Counted from the stretch's first letter, positions 16,237-24,874 are shown. The stretch: 64,000 nucleotides of DNA from Chloroflexota bacterium (GCA_016219545.1 JACRMH010000003.1:1-64000), one strand, 5' to 3'. A program made the numbers and translations. The notes: generated by a model from the letters alone, not told the origin.

Positions 16237-18369
16237 TTATTTCTTCAATGCGGGTGCGTAGAATTTTTCCACATATTCCTTCACCATGCGGCGCGTGGAG
16301 AATTGCGGGATGCAAGTCTTCATGGTGTCTTTCATGCGGGCGATCCAATCATGAGAAATTTCCTTCGGGTCACGATTGTAATATAACGGAATGATCTCAT
16401 GCTCAAGGGTATGATACAGGTCTTCTGCATCGGCTGAATCTTGAATTTCATTTGACTCGTATTCCCGGTCTTCGCCAATAGACCAGCCGTTGTGACCGTT
16501 ATACGCTTCACGCCACCAGCCGTCCAGCACAGAGAAATTGAGCGCGCCGTTGATGGCCGCTTTCATGCCCGATGTACCGCTGGCTTCCATGGGGCGGCGC
16601 GGAGTGTTCATCCACACATCCACACCCTGAACAAGATAACGTGCGAGGTTCATATCGTAATCTTCAAGGAAGACGAGGCGTCCGCCTGTTTCTGCCTTCT
16701 TGACGGTGCGATACACTTTTTGAATTAACTGTTTGCCGGGTTCATCTGCTGGATGAGCCTTACCCGCAAAGATGATCTGCACTGGCATGTTCGGACGGTT
16801 GATAATATCGAGTAAGCGTTCAATATCAGATAGGATGAGATTGGCGCGTTTGTATGTAGCAAAGCGGCGCGCAAAGCCAATGGTCAATGCGTAGGGGTTG
16901 ATTAACACGCCCGAAGAGACCACTTGAACCGGGTGGAATCCGCCATGCGCCCATCTATCGCGGACGCGTTCACGCATATAGAAGGCAAGTTTACGTTTGA
17001 GATGTAAACGGACTGCCCATAACTCTGAATCGGGGACGTTATCCAGCTTCGACCAAAAGGCGGGTTCATCCAAATGTTCGTACCAATCTCCGCCCAGGTG
17101 ATTCTCGAACAAATTATTCAAACGGCGCGCCATCCAATTGGCAGTGTGGACTCCGTTGGTGACATATTGGATCGGAACATCTTTTTCTTCGCGCTCAGGC
17201 CAGAGGAATTTCCACATATCGCGAGAGACCTGTCCATGCAGTTCTGAAACGCCGTTGCTTCCGCCTGAAAGTTTCAGGGCCAGGATCGGCATGGAAAATG
17301 TCTCACCGTGCGGCTGGTGATGCTTGGCAATGTCCACGAATTCTTCGCGGGTGAGTCCAAGCTCGGGCCAAAGTTTGGCGAGATATTTATCCAGCAGCCA
17401 GAGCGGGAATTCGTCATTGCCGGCCGGGACAGGTGTGTGCGTGGTGAATACATTTTGTCCGAGGGTCTTTTTGGCGGCATTTGCAAAAGTGGAACCGGAA
17501 GCCACTAGTTCACGCACCCGCTCCAGGGTCAGGAAAGAGGCGTGCCCTTCGTTCATATGCCAGACGGCTGGTTTGAATCCCAATGCCCGTAAAGCGCGGA
17601 CGCCGCCCACGCCGAGTAAAACTTCCTGCATTACACGGCGGTCAAGGTCAGACCAGTAAAGGCGTGCAGTGAGCTGGCGGTCATATTCATTATTTTCTTC
17701 AACATTTGAATCCAACAAATAAAGGGCGATGCGGCCGACACGGACTTCCCAAATTTGCGCTGTGATGTTGCGGTCCGGGAATTCGATCTGAATGGTAACG
17801 GGGCTGTCATTTTTTGTAACGAGAGTCACAGGCAGGTGCTCGAAGGTTAATGGGTTGTTGAGCGCTTCCTGCCAGCCGTCTTCGCTGATGCGCTGCGAAA
17901 AATATCCCTGACCATACATGAAGCCGACAGCAACCAGCGGAAGTCCGAGGTCGGACGATTCTTTCAGGTGGTCCCCCGACAACACGCCAAGCCCGCCTGA
18001 ATAAATGGGAAGGGTTTCATGCAAGCCGAATTCCATTGAAAAATATGCAACGGGATTTTTTAGTTCAGGATGATCTTTTTGCGACCATGATTCACTGGTG
18101 AAGTATGCATCGAAATTTCCAAAGAGGGCATCGTAGAGCGCCAGGTAATCTTTTTCTTTCGCGGCCTGAGTTAAACGTCCGTGACCGATCTCTTGCAATA
18201 AGCGGATCGGGTTATGTCCGAGGCGTTCCCAGAGGTCATAATCGAGTTTGCCAAAGAGACGTGCGGCCTCAGGATGCCATGTCCACCACAGGTTGTACGC
18301 CAATTCGCCGAGGCGCGCGATGCGCTTGGGCAGGTCAAATTTTTGGGAAGGTTTAGTTTTGAAGTCCAT
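16237..18369 (-). CDS. glgP: Alpha-glucan (glycogen) phosphorylase
   Basis: 710 residues, the shorter bacterial/archaeal type (family GT35). N-terminal DUF3417-like start (RIARLGELAYNLWWTWHPEAARLFG), 'GGLGVLSGDHLKESSDLGLPLVAVG', 'WHMNEGHASFLTLER', 'FATYKRANLI', and the PLP-lysine region EASGTSGMKAAINGALNFS near residue 600. It releases glucose-1-phosphate from glycogen or maltodextrin in the cytosol. No other glycogen gene is next to it. Followed by the rhodanese gene. Confidence 0.94.
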   Translation of the reverse strand: MDFKTKPSQKFDLPKRIARLGELAYNLWWTWHPEAARLFGKLDYDLWERLGHNPIRLLQEIGHGRLTQAAKEKDYLALYDALFGNFDAYFTSESWSQKDHPELKNPVAYFSMEFGLHETLPIYSGGLGVLSGDHLKESSDLGLPLVAVGFMYGQGYFSQRISEDGWQEALNNPLTFEHLPVTLVTKNDSPVTIQIEFPDRNITAQIWEVRVGRIALYLLDSNVEENNEYDRQLTARLYWSDLDRRVMQEVLLGVGGVRALRALGFKPAVWHMNEGHASFLTLERVRELVASGSTFANAAKKTLGQNVFTTHTPVPAGNDEFPLWLLDKYLAKLWPELGLTREEFVDIAKHHQPHGETFSMPILALKLSGGSNGVSELHGQVSRDMWKFLWPEREEKDVPIQYVTNGVHTANWMARRLNNLFENHLGGDWYEHLDEPAFWSKLDNVPDSELWAVRLHLKRKLAFYMRERVRDRWAHGGFHPVQVVSSGVLINPYALTIGFARRFATYKRANLILSDIERLLDIINRPNMPVQIIFAGKAHPADEPGKQLIQKVYRTVKKAETGGRLVFLEDYDMNLARYLVQGVDVWMNTPRRPMEASGTSGMKAAINGALNFSVLDGWWREAYNGHNGWSIGEDREYESNEIQDSADAEDLYHTLEHEIIPLYYNRDPKEISHDWIARMKDTMKTCIPQFSTRRMVKEYVEKFYAPALKK

Positions 18370-18433
18370 AGTGTGGAATGTTACCGTAAAATGCGAAAAT
18401 CGTGGTAAAGACGCTTTCTTTTTTCATGATTTT

Positions 18434-18465
18434 GTTAGTCGCTGGTCAGGAGACCAGCGACTAAC
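18434..18465. repeat. 32-nt palindrome
   Basis: GTTAGTCGCTGGTC, AGGA, GACCAGCGACTAAC; perfect 14-bp arms. It lies between ccmD and glgP. Confidence 0.8.
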
Positions 18466-18510
18466 AGATTTTGTGCTGTACTTTTTCAACATTAAGCATG
18501 TGCCTTTATA

Positions 18511-18540
18511 AAAAATCTCCACAAATTTGCGGAGATTTTT
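18511..18540 (-). terminator. Terminator of the ccm operon
   Basis: AAAAATCTCC / GGAGATTTTT with a 10-nt loop, directly after the ccmD stop on the minus strand; flanking A and T runs make it bidirectional in form. Confidence 0.8.
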
Positions 18541-18545
18541 ATTCG

Positions 18546-18725
18546 TTATTTCTTTTTAGCTTTTTTCGATTGTTCCTCTTCCAAAGATTCCAACATTTCA
18601 GAATCTCGTTTGAGATTGGCATTACGCAAATAGATGCTAAAAACATATATACCCATGACCACGAAGGCAAATACATAGCCTGCGATCATATAGTTTGAGG
18701 TATCGGGGATAGCTTGAAGGAACAT
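18546..18725 (-). CDS. ccmD: CcmD-like small heme exporter protein
   Basis: 59 residues (MFLQAIPDTSNYMIAGYVF...). One membrane segment (about 12-32: YMIAGYVFAFVVMGIYVFSIY) and a charged C-terminal helix rich in Lys and Glu, the normal plan of CcmD. It starts at 18725, just downstream of the CcmC stop at 18744, with GGAG in the gap. In System I, CcmD holds holo-CcmE release by CcmABC. The call rests on topology and position, since CcmD is poorly conserved. Confidence 0.8.
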   Translation of the reverse strand: MFLQAIPDTSNYMIAGYVFAFVVMGIYVFSIYLRNANLKRDSEMLESLEEEQSKKAKKK

Positions 18726-18743
18726 GGGGTTCTCCTGTTTTTA

Positions 18744-19442
18744 TTACATTGAAACTTTGAGTTTCAGTTGTTCGACCTTGTCTTCCAAATTACCAAGGCG
18801 GATGCGATGCCACATCAAGTCAATGAAGATGACGGTGAAGGCAAAGAGGCCGAAAAAGAACGCTACTTTCATGTCGCTGGTCATGCTGAAACCGCCTTGT
18901 GCAGCGGCGCTTTGACTGCCGATCACAACCGGGTGAATGGTGCGGAAGAGGCGGATCACCATAAATGTGATCGGTGCGCTGATACCGCCCAGCAATGTAT
19001 AAACAGCGCCAAAGCGCGCCCGTTTTTCGGGGTCTTCAATTCCCTGCCGAAGCATGAAGTAGTCGATGTAGATCAACTCGGTGATAGCCGCGGTGGTGAG
19101 ACGCGGGTCCCACGTCCACCACGTATTCCAGGCGGGGCGCGCCCAGATGGAACCCAGCACGATGGTAATGAAGAAGAAGACCGTGCTTACTTCAACGGCG
19201 GCGACTTCAAAGCGGTCCCAGCGCACGTCTTTTGTGACAAGATACAAAATACCCGCCACAGCGGCGATGACGAAGCCTAAGAGTCCGACCCAGGCTGTGC
19301 CAATGTGGAAGTAGAAAACGCGCTGGACCTGTCCCATCACAGCTTCGGTTGGGGCAAATACCAGCGCGAGATACGCGGCGACCGCCAGGACAATAATGGA
19401 TACAACATCAAGAATTTTTAATATAAGAGGTTTAGGTTGCAT
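18744..19442 (-). CDS. ccmC: Heme exporter CcmC (heme-handling protein)
   Basis: 232 residues, six membrane segments. The tryptophan-rich WWD signature is present (IWARPAWNTWWTWDPRLTTA, about residues 120-140), with 'VFYFHIGTAWVGLLGF' before it carrying the first heme His, and a second His-bearing loop 'RTIHPVV'. It presents heme to CcmE outside the membrane. A C-terminal coiled extension 'NLEDKVEQLKLKVSM' is present. Confidence 0.93.
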   Translation of the reverse strand: MQPKPLILKILDVVSIIVLAVAAYLALVFAPTEAVMGQVQRVFYFHIGTAWVGLLGFVIAAVAGILYLVTKDVRWDRFEVAAVEVSTVFFFITIVLGSIWARPAWNTWWTWDPRLTTAAITELIYIDYFMLRQGIEDPEKRARFGAVYTLLGGISAPITFMVIRLFRTIHPVVIGSQSAAAQGGFSMTSDMKVAFFFGLFAFTVIFIDLMWHRIRLGNLEDKVEQLKLKVSM

Positions 19443-19550
19443 GGTTACTCCTTACGGTTCATGATTTGCGAATTACGATTTGCAATTTTGGATTTTTGGT
19501 TGATGATCGAGTAGCCCGAATAATCTTAGTGGGCATACCGAGGGAATGAT

Positions 19551-20297
19551 TTATTCTTCCACAACAAAGTCAAAGACCATGAATGCAATGGCGATAAAAA
19601 TGACATCGTAGACAATGAGCAGATTGATCGGCATGAGGACTTCGGAAAGTTCCACACCGGCCAACAAGCCGCCACTGGCTTTGACAGATGCCAGTAGAAC
19701 AGGCATTGCCACAGGAAACAACAAAATGGGAAGCAATACTTCACGGGTACGCGTCTGCGCGGACATGGTGGAAAGTAATGTACCGACGGCGGCATACCCA
19801 ATGGAACCGAGCAGGATCACGCCGAGCAAGTCAAGCCGAAACAGGTTTACGTTGTACAACAAACTGTAGACCGGCAGGACAATGGCTTCCACGATGAGCA
19901 TGAAGATCAAATTGCTGATGGCTTTGCCAAAATAAATAACGGAGCGGTCCACCGGTGCGAGAAGGAGTCCGTCCATACAGCCGCGGTCTTTTTCAACAGA
20001 CATCGAACGGTTCAACCCGAGCGTACCGGCAAAAGCGAAAGTTGCCCATAGCACACCTGAGGTGACTGATTGGCGCACTTTTACATCCAATTCGAGCGCG
20101 AAATTGAAAATGATAATGACCAAAAGCGAAAAGACCAGCATCGCGGAGATCAATTCAAATGAACGGAACTCAGCGGACAAGTCTTTTTGGACAATTGCCA
20201 AAGTAGCTTTTACAAAAGATGGACGATGGACGATGGATGATGGACGGTTCATCGTCTCCGGTCTACTGTCTATGGTCGCTGTTTTTTTATCCATCAT
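19551..20297 (-). CDS. ccmB: Heme exporter CcmB (ABC permease) with repeat-derived N-terminus
   Basis: 248 residues. From about residue 29 (VKATLAIVQKDLSAEFRSFE) it is a normal CcmB with six membrane segments, including 'VTSGVLWATFAFAGTLGLNRSMSVEKDRGCMDGLLLAPVDRS' in the conserved first loop. ATG overlaps the ccmA stop by 4 nt, so translational coupling supports this start. The first 28 or so residues (MMDKKTATIDSRPETMNRPS...) are encoded by a repeat of the kind found at 30764-30814 and have no counterpart in typical CcmB. Works with CcmA and CcmC. Confidence 0.9.
   Translation of the reverse strand: MMDKKTATIDSRPETMNRPSSIVHRPSFVKATLAIVQKDLSAEFRSFELISAMLVFSLLVIIIFNFALELDVKVRQSVTSGVLWATFAFAGTLGLNRSMSVEKDRGCMDGLLLAPVDRSVIYFGKAISNLIFMLIVEAIVLPVYSLLYNVNLFRLDLLGVILLGSIGYAAVGTLLSTMSAQTRTREVLLPILLFPVAMPVLLASVKASGGLLAGVELSEVLMPINLLIVYDVIFIAIAFMVFDFVVEE
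20219..20281. repeat. 'GGACGATGGAC' repeat inside ccmB
   Basis: Direct GATGGACGATGGAC units and the TCTATGGTC end seen also in the palindrome at 30764-30814. In frame within the 5' end of ccmB. Confidence 0.7.
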
Positions 20298-20995
20298 GAA
20301 TCCGCCAGGGCTTGTTTGTAGAATGAAAGCAAATTCGTTTTCTTTAACTCTTTTTGAGTGGCGGAGGCAGTGATCACTCCACGCGAGAGAATGTCAAAGC
20401 GCGTGGCCAATTCCTCGGCGCGGGCAAGATCGTGCGAGGTCATGACAACGGTGCGTCCCTCCGCGGCGACTGTGCGGAGCACATCATCCAGCATTTCGGA
20501 GGCATCTTGATCGAGACCCGTATAAGGCTCATCGAAGAGCATCACTTCAGGGTCATGGATGACGGCGCGCCCGATGGCGAGTCTCTGCTGCATTCCGCGC
20601 GAGAAGGTGCGGACCAAGTCCTTGCGTCGATTCTCCAGCCCGACCATTTCCAAAACTTCGGTGATGCGCTCTTCCATATTCCCAATGCCATACATGCGCC
20701 CATAAAAACGCAAATTTTCTTCGGCGGTCAGGTCGGGATAAAGCAAGGGCATGTGCGAGACCACGCCCAATTTCGCGCGGACTTGCGCGGCCTGATGCGG
20801 GAGGTTATACCCCGCCACCATCACATTGCCCAGAGATGGGCGCGATAACGTGGCAAGGATGCGCAGGAAGGTGGTCTTGCCTGCGCCGTTGGGACCAAGC
20901 AAAGCCACAAACTCACCCGGCGCGACTGAAAATTCCAGTCCGCGCAGGATGGTTTTCAGCCCAAAGCGTTTGACAAGCTTTTTTACTTCTATCAT
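20294..20995 (-). CDS. ccmA: Heme exporter CcmA (ABC ATPase)
   Basis: 233 residues from MIEVKKLVKRFGLK; an earlier in-frame start lies in intergenic sequence. Walker A LLGPNGAGKTTFLRI, signature FSRGMQQRLAIGRA, Walker B EVMLFDEPYTGLDQDASE, and a switch His in MTSHDLARAEE. It powers release of holo-CcmE from CcmC. A 4-nt overlap with ccmB follows. A CACAGAG-type repeat separates it from the cytochrome gene upstream. Confidence 0.93.
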   Translation of the reverse strand: MIEVKKLVKRFGLKTILRGLEFSVAPGEFVALLGPNGAGKTTFLRILATLSRPSLGNVMVAGYNLPHQAAQVRAKLGVVSHMPLLYPDLTAEENLRFYGRMYGIGNMEERITEVLEMVGLENRRKDLVRTFSRGMQQRLAIGRAVIHDPEVMLFDEPYTGLDQDASEMLDDVLRTVAAEGRTVVMTSHDLARAEELATRFDILSRGVITASATQKELKKTNLLSFYKQALADS

Positions 20996-21014
20996 CAATA
21001 ATATCCAACAACTC

Positions 21015-21082
21015 GCCACAGAGGACACAGAGAAATTGAGTTTTAAGAGTCCTTTCTCAAAAGTCTCTGTGAATTCTGTGGC
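21015..21082. repeat. CACAGAG-family inverted repeat
   Basis: GCCACAGAGGACACAGAGA pairs imperfectly with TCTCTGTGAATTCTGTGGC; tandem CACAGAG units in each arm. It occupies the gap between the cytochrome lipoprotein and ccmA. Confidence 0.75.
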
Positions 21083-21091
21083 AAATCATAT

Positions 21092-23020
21092 TTATGATTT
21101 TTTCTTCAACGCGATCTTCAATTCTTCACGCCGTTTTTGATAGGCTTCATCTGAGAGTTTGCCCGTGCGGTGCAGATCGTCCAGCGCAATGATGGCATCC
21201 ATCAGAGATTCAGGATCGTCCAAATTTTCTTCATCCTGTTCGGTCTCTTCCACCGGTTTGGGACTGCGCAGGAACAACCAGGCGCCGGCCAAAACAAGCG
21301 CCAGACCAAGCACACCGACGCCGATCAAAAGAGTCTTATTCTGCAAGACATTTGGATTAACAGCCGTTCCCTGCGGTTTGCCGGTGACCGTGAATTTGAT
21401 GCTCTCGTCTTTCTTTAAACCAGCAGCAGAATAGACATGATAATTTGTGCTCTGCTGTTGCTGAACTCCTTCATCCTTTAAACCACTGCCCTCGGCATCC
21501 ATGCCTTCGGGCAGGTAGACACTGACAGTTCCAACAGGAAGAAGTACGGTCTGGGAGAAATCCATTTTGTCGGATTTCACAATGGACGAAAAAGCGATCA
21601 GTCCATAAGGAGTTGTGCTGGGCGGCATTGCAAAGCCGTCGGCTGTTTGTACGAATGCCGCAGTATCCGTTGTAGCTTCAAAGCCAAGGGCTTCCGCTCC
21701 ATCGGGAAATACAACAAAAGGAATCTCGGTTGCGTTTGGCATCGTAACAGTGACCGTCTTGCCGGTGTCATTGGTGATCGTATATACGGCGAAAACCTGG
21801 GCGGTACCTTCGATGGCAAAGTCAAAATAGATCTGTAACGAGTCGACCTTCAATACAGAATAATCGGTTACGCTTTCGAAAATAGTAATGGGTGGAATAA
21901 CAACGAATCTCTCGCCATCTTTCACAATGACAAACCCAGATTGATAGATGGAGCCATTTACGGTCACATCCGCAATGAAGATACGGTTTGCAGGAACTTC
22001 AATATTGTTGAACACAAAGGTCCCATCAGGGTTAACCGTTCCGTCAAATTTCGCCACTTCCTGCGGCCCGGCATTCATGTCACTGCCATGCTGCATGGCG
22101 CGCAAAGTAACCTCCATATCAGCCGGAAGCGGATTGCCTGATTGATTGTCAATCGAACCGCTGACTGTGCCCATACCAGCCGCAAGCGTTGGCTCAACCG
22201 TGACCTGGACAGTCGCTTCGGGCGTAACTGCGGCTTGCGTGCCATCAACCGGTGTGGTCTCAGCGGATGGAGTTCCTGCCGCCTGAGTGCTGTCAACTGG
22301 AGTTACATCAACGGATGGAGTCCCCGTTGTATCGGCGCTGACGGGAGTCTCGGTGGCCGGAGCAACTGTCGGTTCGACAGGAGGCGCAACGGATAAGGCC
22401 CGCAGATAAACCGCAACGGCGGCGGCTTCATCATCGGTAAAATTCTTTCCAAAAGCAGGGATGTCGCCCTGACCTGTCTTCATGAGCTGGATAAGATCAT
22501 TCTCGGAAAGCGCAGACATCATTTCAATGTTGCTGAATTTGCCCGCACAATCGGCGCAATTGGCTTCAAAGAGCGACTTGCCTTGCGAGATCTGTTCGGA
22601 GGTGGCGTGAAGGGTTAAAGCATAAGTTACAACATCCCAACGTTCCTGGTCGGTCAATGACGCGAACGGAGGCATGAAGCGGTCGAGATTCCCTTGTGTG
22701 ACCATAATGTACCAGTCGGCGGGTTTGGCTTTTTGCGCGGTTGAGGGCAGTCCAAGCGCGGCAACTGACACCGGTAATTCCTTGCCTTGCGGGCCGTCAC
22801 CCATGCCAGTAGCGCCGTGACAGGGCAGACACTTTTCAGCATAGATGGCTTCGCCGGTTGGAAGGTCCGGGGTGAATTTGGGGAATTGCGGTCCAAGTGT
22901 GGGCGCAGGTGTCGGCGGGATGTAATTCGGCGGGGGAGTCACATCTTCCGCGAGATTGAAATTGCACGCGGCAAGAAGTAATGCGACGGTGAAAACAAGA
23001 ATTGCATGACGTAGTTTCAT
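21092..23020 (-). CDS. Cytochrome c lipoprotein with a decayed second heme domain
   Basis: 642 residues. Lipoprotein signal MKLRHAILVFTVALLLAACN. First cytochrome domain (about 45-125): CLPCHGATGMGDGP heme site and FMPPF axial Met. Second domain (about 140-210): has the fold marks (FGKNFTDDEAAAVAVYLRAL) but the site reads CADCAG (no His) and the Met position reads GDIPAFG. Then a Thr/Pro linker, carboxypeptidase-regulatory-like and beta domains, one membrane helix near 565-590 (LLIGVGVLGLALVLAGAWLF), and a cytosolic helical tail (LMDAIIALDDLHRTGKLSDE). It sits inside the ccm operon. Probably an external electron carrier tethered at both ends. Confidence 0.83.
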   Translation of the reverse strand: MKLRHAILVFTVALLLAACNFNLAEDVTPPPNYIPPTPAPTLGPQFPKFTPDLPTGEAIYAEKCLPCHGATGMGDGPQGKELPVSVAALGLPSTAQKAKPADWYIMVTQGNLDRFMPPFASLTDQERWDVVTYALTLHATSEQISQGKSLFEANCADCAGKFSNIEMMSALSENDLIQLMKTGQGDIPAFGKNFTDDEAAAVAVYLRALSVAPPVEPTVAPATETPVSADTTGTPSVDVTPVDSTQAAGTPSAETTPVDGTQAAVTPEATVQVTVEPTLAAGMGTVSGSIDNQSGNPLPADMEVTLRAMQHGSDMNAGPQEVAKFDGTVNPDGTFVFNNIEVPANRIFIADVTVNGSIYQSGFVIVKDGERFVVIPPITIFESVTDYSVLKVDSLQIYFDFAIEGTAQVFAVYTITNDTGKTVTVTMPNATEIPFVVFPDGAEALGFEATTDTAAFVQTADGFAMPPSTTPYGLIAFSSIVKSDKMDFSQTVLLPVGTVSVYLPEGMDAEGSGLKDEGVQQQQSTNYHVYSAAGLKKDESIKFTVTGKPQGTAVNPNVLQNKTLLIGVGVLGLALVLAGAWLFLRSPKPVEETEQDEENLDDPESLMDAIIALDDLHRTGKLSDEAYQKRREELKIALKKKS

Positions 23021-23068
23021 TTACTATTTCCTCGATAACCATTTAAACGAGTCGACGCTTAAACGTTT

Positions 23069-23578
23069 CTATAAAGATTTTCCGCATGAAGGGCAGAATT
23101 TGTCTGAGACCAAAACCGGCTTGCCACACTTCGGGCAAAAGCCGGCAGATTTACTTTTGTGTTCCTTGCGCCGTGACGCGATCATGGATTCAAGATCGTC
23201 ATCATCCAGCGGCTCAACGGTGGCCGATGAATCCGCGCGGACTGCGGCGGCGGCTTGTTCGATACGCGATTCAACGTTACCGCTATCTGAGGTTACCCCG
23301 GCTGTGAGTTCATCCAATTTACGCAACGCCTCCGCGCCCTTCTGCAAGAGCTGCGCGCGTTGAAGCGGATAATCCTCTGTCGGAATTTTGCCGAGATTGT
23401 GATCGAAATCCAATTCCTGCAAGGAGTTGATCACGCGGTCACGTTCCGCTTTCAAGGCGGAGACTTCAAGAGTTTCACTGACACGGGAACGGCGCGCGCG
23501 TGCCATAAACGGCATGTATAAAAAAATACAAATTGGCACGAGCACAGCCAGAATAAGAAGGATAGAGCCTAGTTCCAT
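23069..23578 (-). CDS. CcmI-like membrane protein with C-terminal zinc ribbon
   Basis: 169 residues. One N-terminal membrane helix (ILLILAVLVPICIFLYMPFM), then 'ALKAERDRVINSLQELDFDHNLGKIPTEDY', which matches the N-terminal domain of CcmI/CycH. An acidic linker leads to a zinc ribbon FCPKCGKPVLVSDKFCPSCG at the end (two CxxC). Placed between the TlpA protein and the cytochrome in the ccm operon. It lacks the TPR half of a classical CcmI, so it may bind apocytochrome or partner proteins differently. The zinc ribbon on a CcmI head is unusual to me. Confidence 0.72.
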   Translation of the reverse strand: MELGSILLILAVLVPICIFLYMPFMARARRSRVSETLEVSALKAERDRVINSLQELDFDHNLGKIPTEDYPLQRAQLLQKGAEALRKLDELTAGVTSDSGNVESRIEQAAAAVRADSSATVEPLDDDDLESMIASRRKEHKSKSAGFCPKCGKPVLVSDKFCPSCGKSL

Positions 23579-23590
23579 GTTTGGGTCCGC

Positions 23591-24160
23591 CTATTGGATA
23601 CTTTGAATAATGAAGACGATCTCTTCAGTTGACGTAAAAGGACCGATCTGTATTTGTTGCAGAATCCCCTTGCGGTCGATTATATAAGTTTCAGGCACAC
23701 CCATTTGCCGGTTTAGAATGCTCGAAATATTCGATTTCAGATCGGGCGCATTGGGGAAGGTGATATTGAACTTCGTTAGGTACTCACTGGCGCCGGCGGG
23801 TGTATCCACGTAATCCACACCCACAAAGACAACATCGCCGCTATCTTTTAACAACTCCCAGGCTGCCTGCAGATCAGGTGCTTCCTGCTCGCAGGGTTTG
23901 CACCATGAGGCCCAAACATTGACCAGCACGACCTTGCCTTGAAGGTCGGAAAGCTTCACTTCTTTTTGTCCGTTGTATTCGTAGCCTTCATAAAAGACCA
24001 GGTTGAAATCAGGAATGGGCTTCCCAACCACAACCATCGGGTTTTGAGCGCGCCGCAAACCAAAGGCGACCAGCACCAACAGCCCTACAACAAATACCCA
24101 GATGAAAACCTGGGTCATGATCGGCATTCCTTTTTTTTCGTTTGTTTTTTCTTCAGTCAT
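23591..24160 (-). CDS. TlpA/CcmG-type thiol-disulfide oxidoreductase
   Basis: 189 residues from ATG 24160, with GGAG six bases before; the longer open frame upstream is repeat sequence. One membrane anchor (VFIWVFVVGLLVLVAFGL), then a thioredoxin fold: 'VVLVNVWASWCKPCEQEAPDL' with the WCxxC redox pair, 'VFVGVDYVDTPAGASEYLTKFNITFPNAPD', and cis-Pro 'MGVPETYIIDRKG'. It reduces the CxxCH cysteines of apocytochromes outside the membrane, the CcmG/ResA role. Between ccmH and the CcmI-like gene. Confidence 0.9.
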   Translation of the reverse strand: MTEEKTNEKKGMPIMTQVFIWVFVVGLLVLVAFGLRRAQNPMVVVGKPIPDFNLVFYEGYEYNGQKEVKLSDLQGKVVLVNVWASWCKPCEQEAPDLQAAWELLKDSGDVVFVGVDYVDTPAGASEYLTKFNITFPNAPDLKSNISSILNRQMGVPETYIIDRKGILQQIQIGPFTSTEEIVFIIQSIQ

Positions 24161-24179
24161 AACATTCTCCGTGATAAAC

Positions 24180-24277
24180 ATGTCGCTGCGAGGCGCTCGT
24201 GTTCTTAGCCGAAGCAGTCTCCACATAGCTGGGGATTGCTTCGTCGGGAAGAGCAGGAGCCCTCCTCGCAACGACAT
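24180..24277. repeat. 'ATGTCGNTGCGAGG' long inverted repeat
   Basis: ATGTCGCTGCGAGG at the left and CCTCGCAACGACAT at the right, with inner pairs around GCTTCGTCGGGAAGAGCA. Same family as 57664-57782. It lies in the gap before the TlpA gene and creates a spurious frame extension. Confidence 0.78.
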
Positions 24278-24303
24278 AATGAAAATCTGTCAGTTTTTTT
24301 GAT

Positions 24304-24795
24304 CTACTTTTGTTTCTTCAATTCCTCTTCGAGACGCGCCACATAATCGTCTTGGGAAGCTGACGATTCGCTTCCATCTGCGCCCAAGCCTGCTTCAATA
24401 GTTTTGGGAGTTGTCCACTCCCTGAGAGAGCGGAAGAGGATGATCGCCCCCGCCAGAATAATGATCGGCGGGAGGATATAAATGATCCAATTAAATTTTG
24501 TGCTGACAGGCGGCGCAGATAAAACCCTGTCGCCGAATTGATCTACAAAATATTGCAGGATCTCATCCTCTGTTTTCCCTTCCGCAATCATCCCGCGGAT
24601 CTGCTCGCGCCAATCATGGCAGGCATCGGTCGGGCAAACATCCAAAGGTGTGTTCTGGCAAACCGGGCAATACAATTTATGCGCGATCGCGTTCACCTCG
24701 TCGTCGGTCACGACATTACTTTGCGCAAGCGCCAATCCTGTAAAAAATGTACTGAATATAAATACAAAAGCAAAAGCATATAAGAACTTTTTCAT
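24304..24795 (-). CDS. ccmH: Cytochrome c maturation protein CcmH
   Basis: 163 residues. Signal peptide ending in LALA, then the mature CcmH domain: 'AIAHKLYCPVCQNTPLDVC' with the LxCPVCQN redox pair, 'EDEILQYFVDQFGDRVLSAPP', and a membrane helix (IIYILPPIIILAGAIILF). Between the CPVC pair and the helical hairpin there is an extra Cys pair, CPTDAC, in place of the usual 'SIADSNAP' text. It reduces or holds apocytochrome for heme attachment by CcmF. Confidence 0.9.
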   Translation of the reverse strand: MKKFLYAFAFVFIFSTFFTGLALAQSNVVTDDEVNAIAHKLYCPVCQNTPLDVCPTDACHDWREQIRGMIAEGKTEDEILQYFVDQFGDRVLSAPPVSTKFNWIIYILPPIIILAGAIILFRSLREWTTPKTIEAGLGADGSESSASQDDYVARLEEELKKQK

Positions 24796-24810
24796 TCATA
24801 ACTCCAGAAT

Positions 24811-24869
24811 GTCGAAAGTCAAAGGTCGAAAGTCATAAATCTTTGACCTTCAACCTTCGACCTTTGACC
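24811..24869. repeat. 'AAAGGTCGAA' inverted repeat
   Basis: Arms GTCAAAGGTCGAA (24818-24830) and TTCGACCTTTGAC (24856-24868), plus further GTCGAAAG and GACCTT units. It lies between ccmF and ccmH. Confidence 0.75.
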
Positions 24870-24874
24870 AATCA

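Noticed and set aside
24161-24277. Longer TlpA protein starting at 24277
   Set aside because: The extra text is read from a dispersed inverted repeat, and GGAG precedes ATG 24160.
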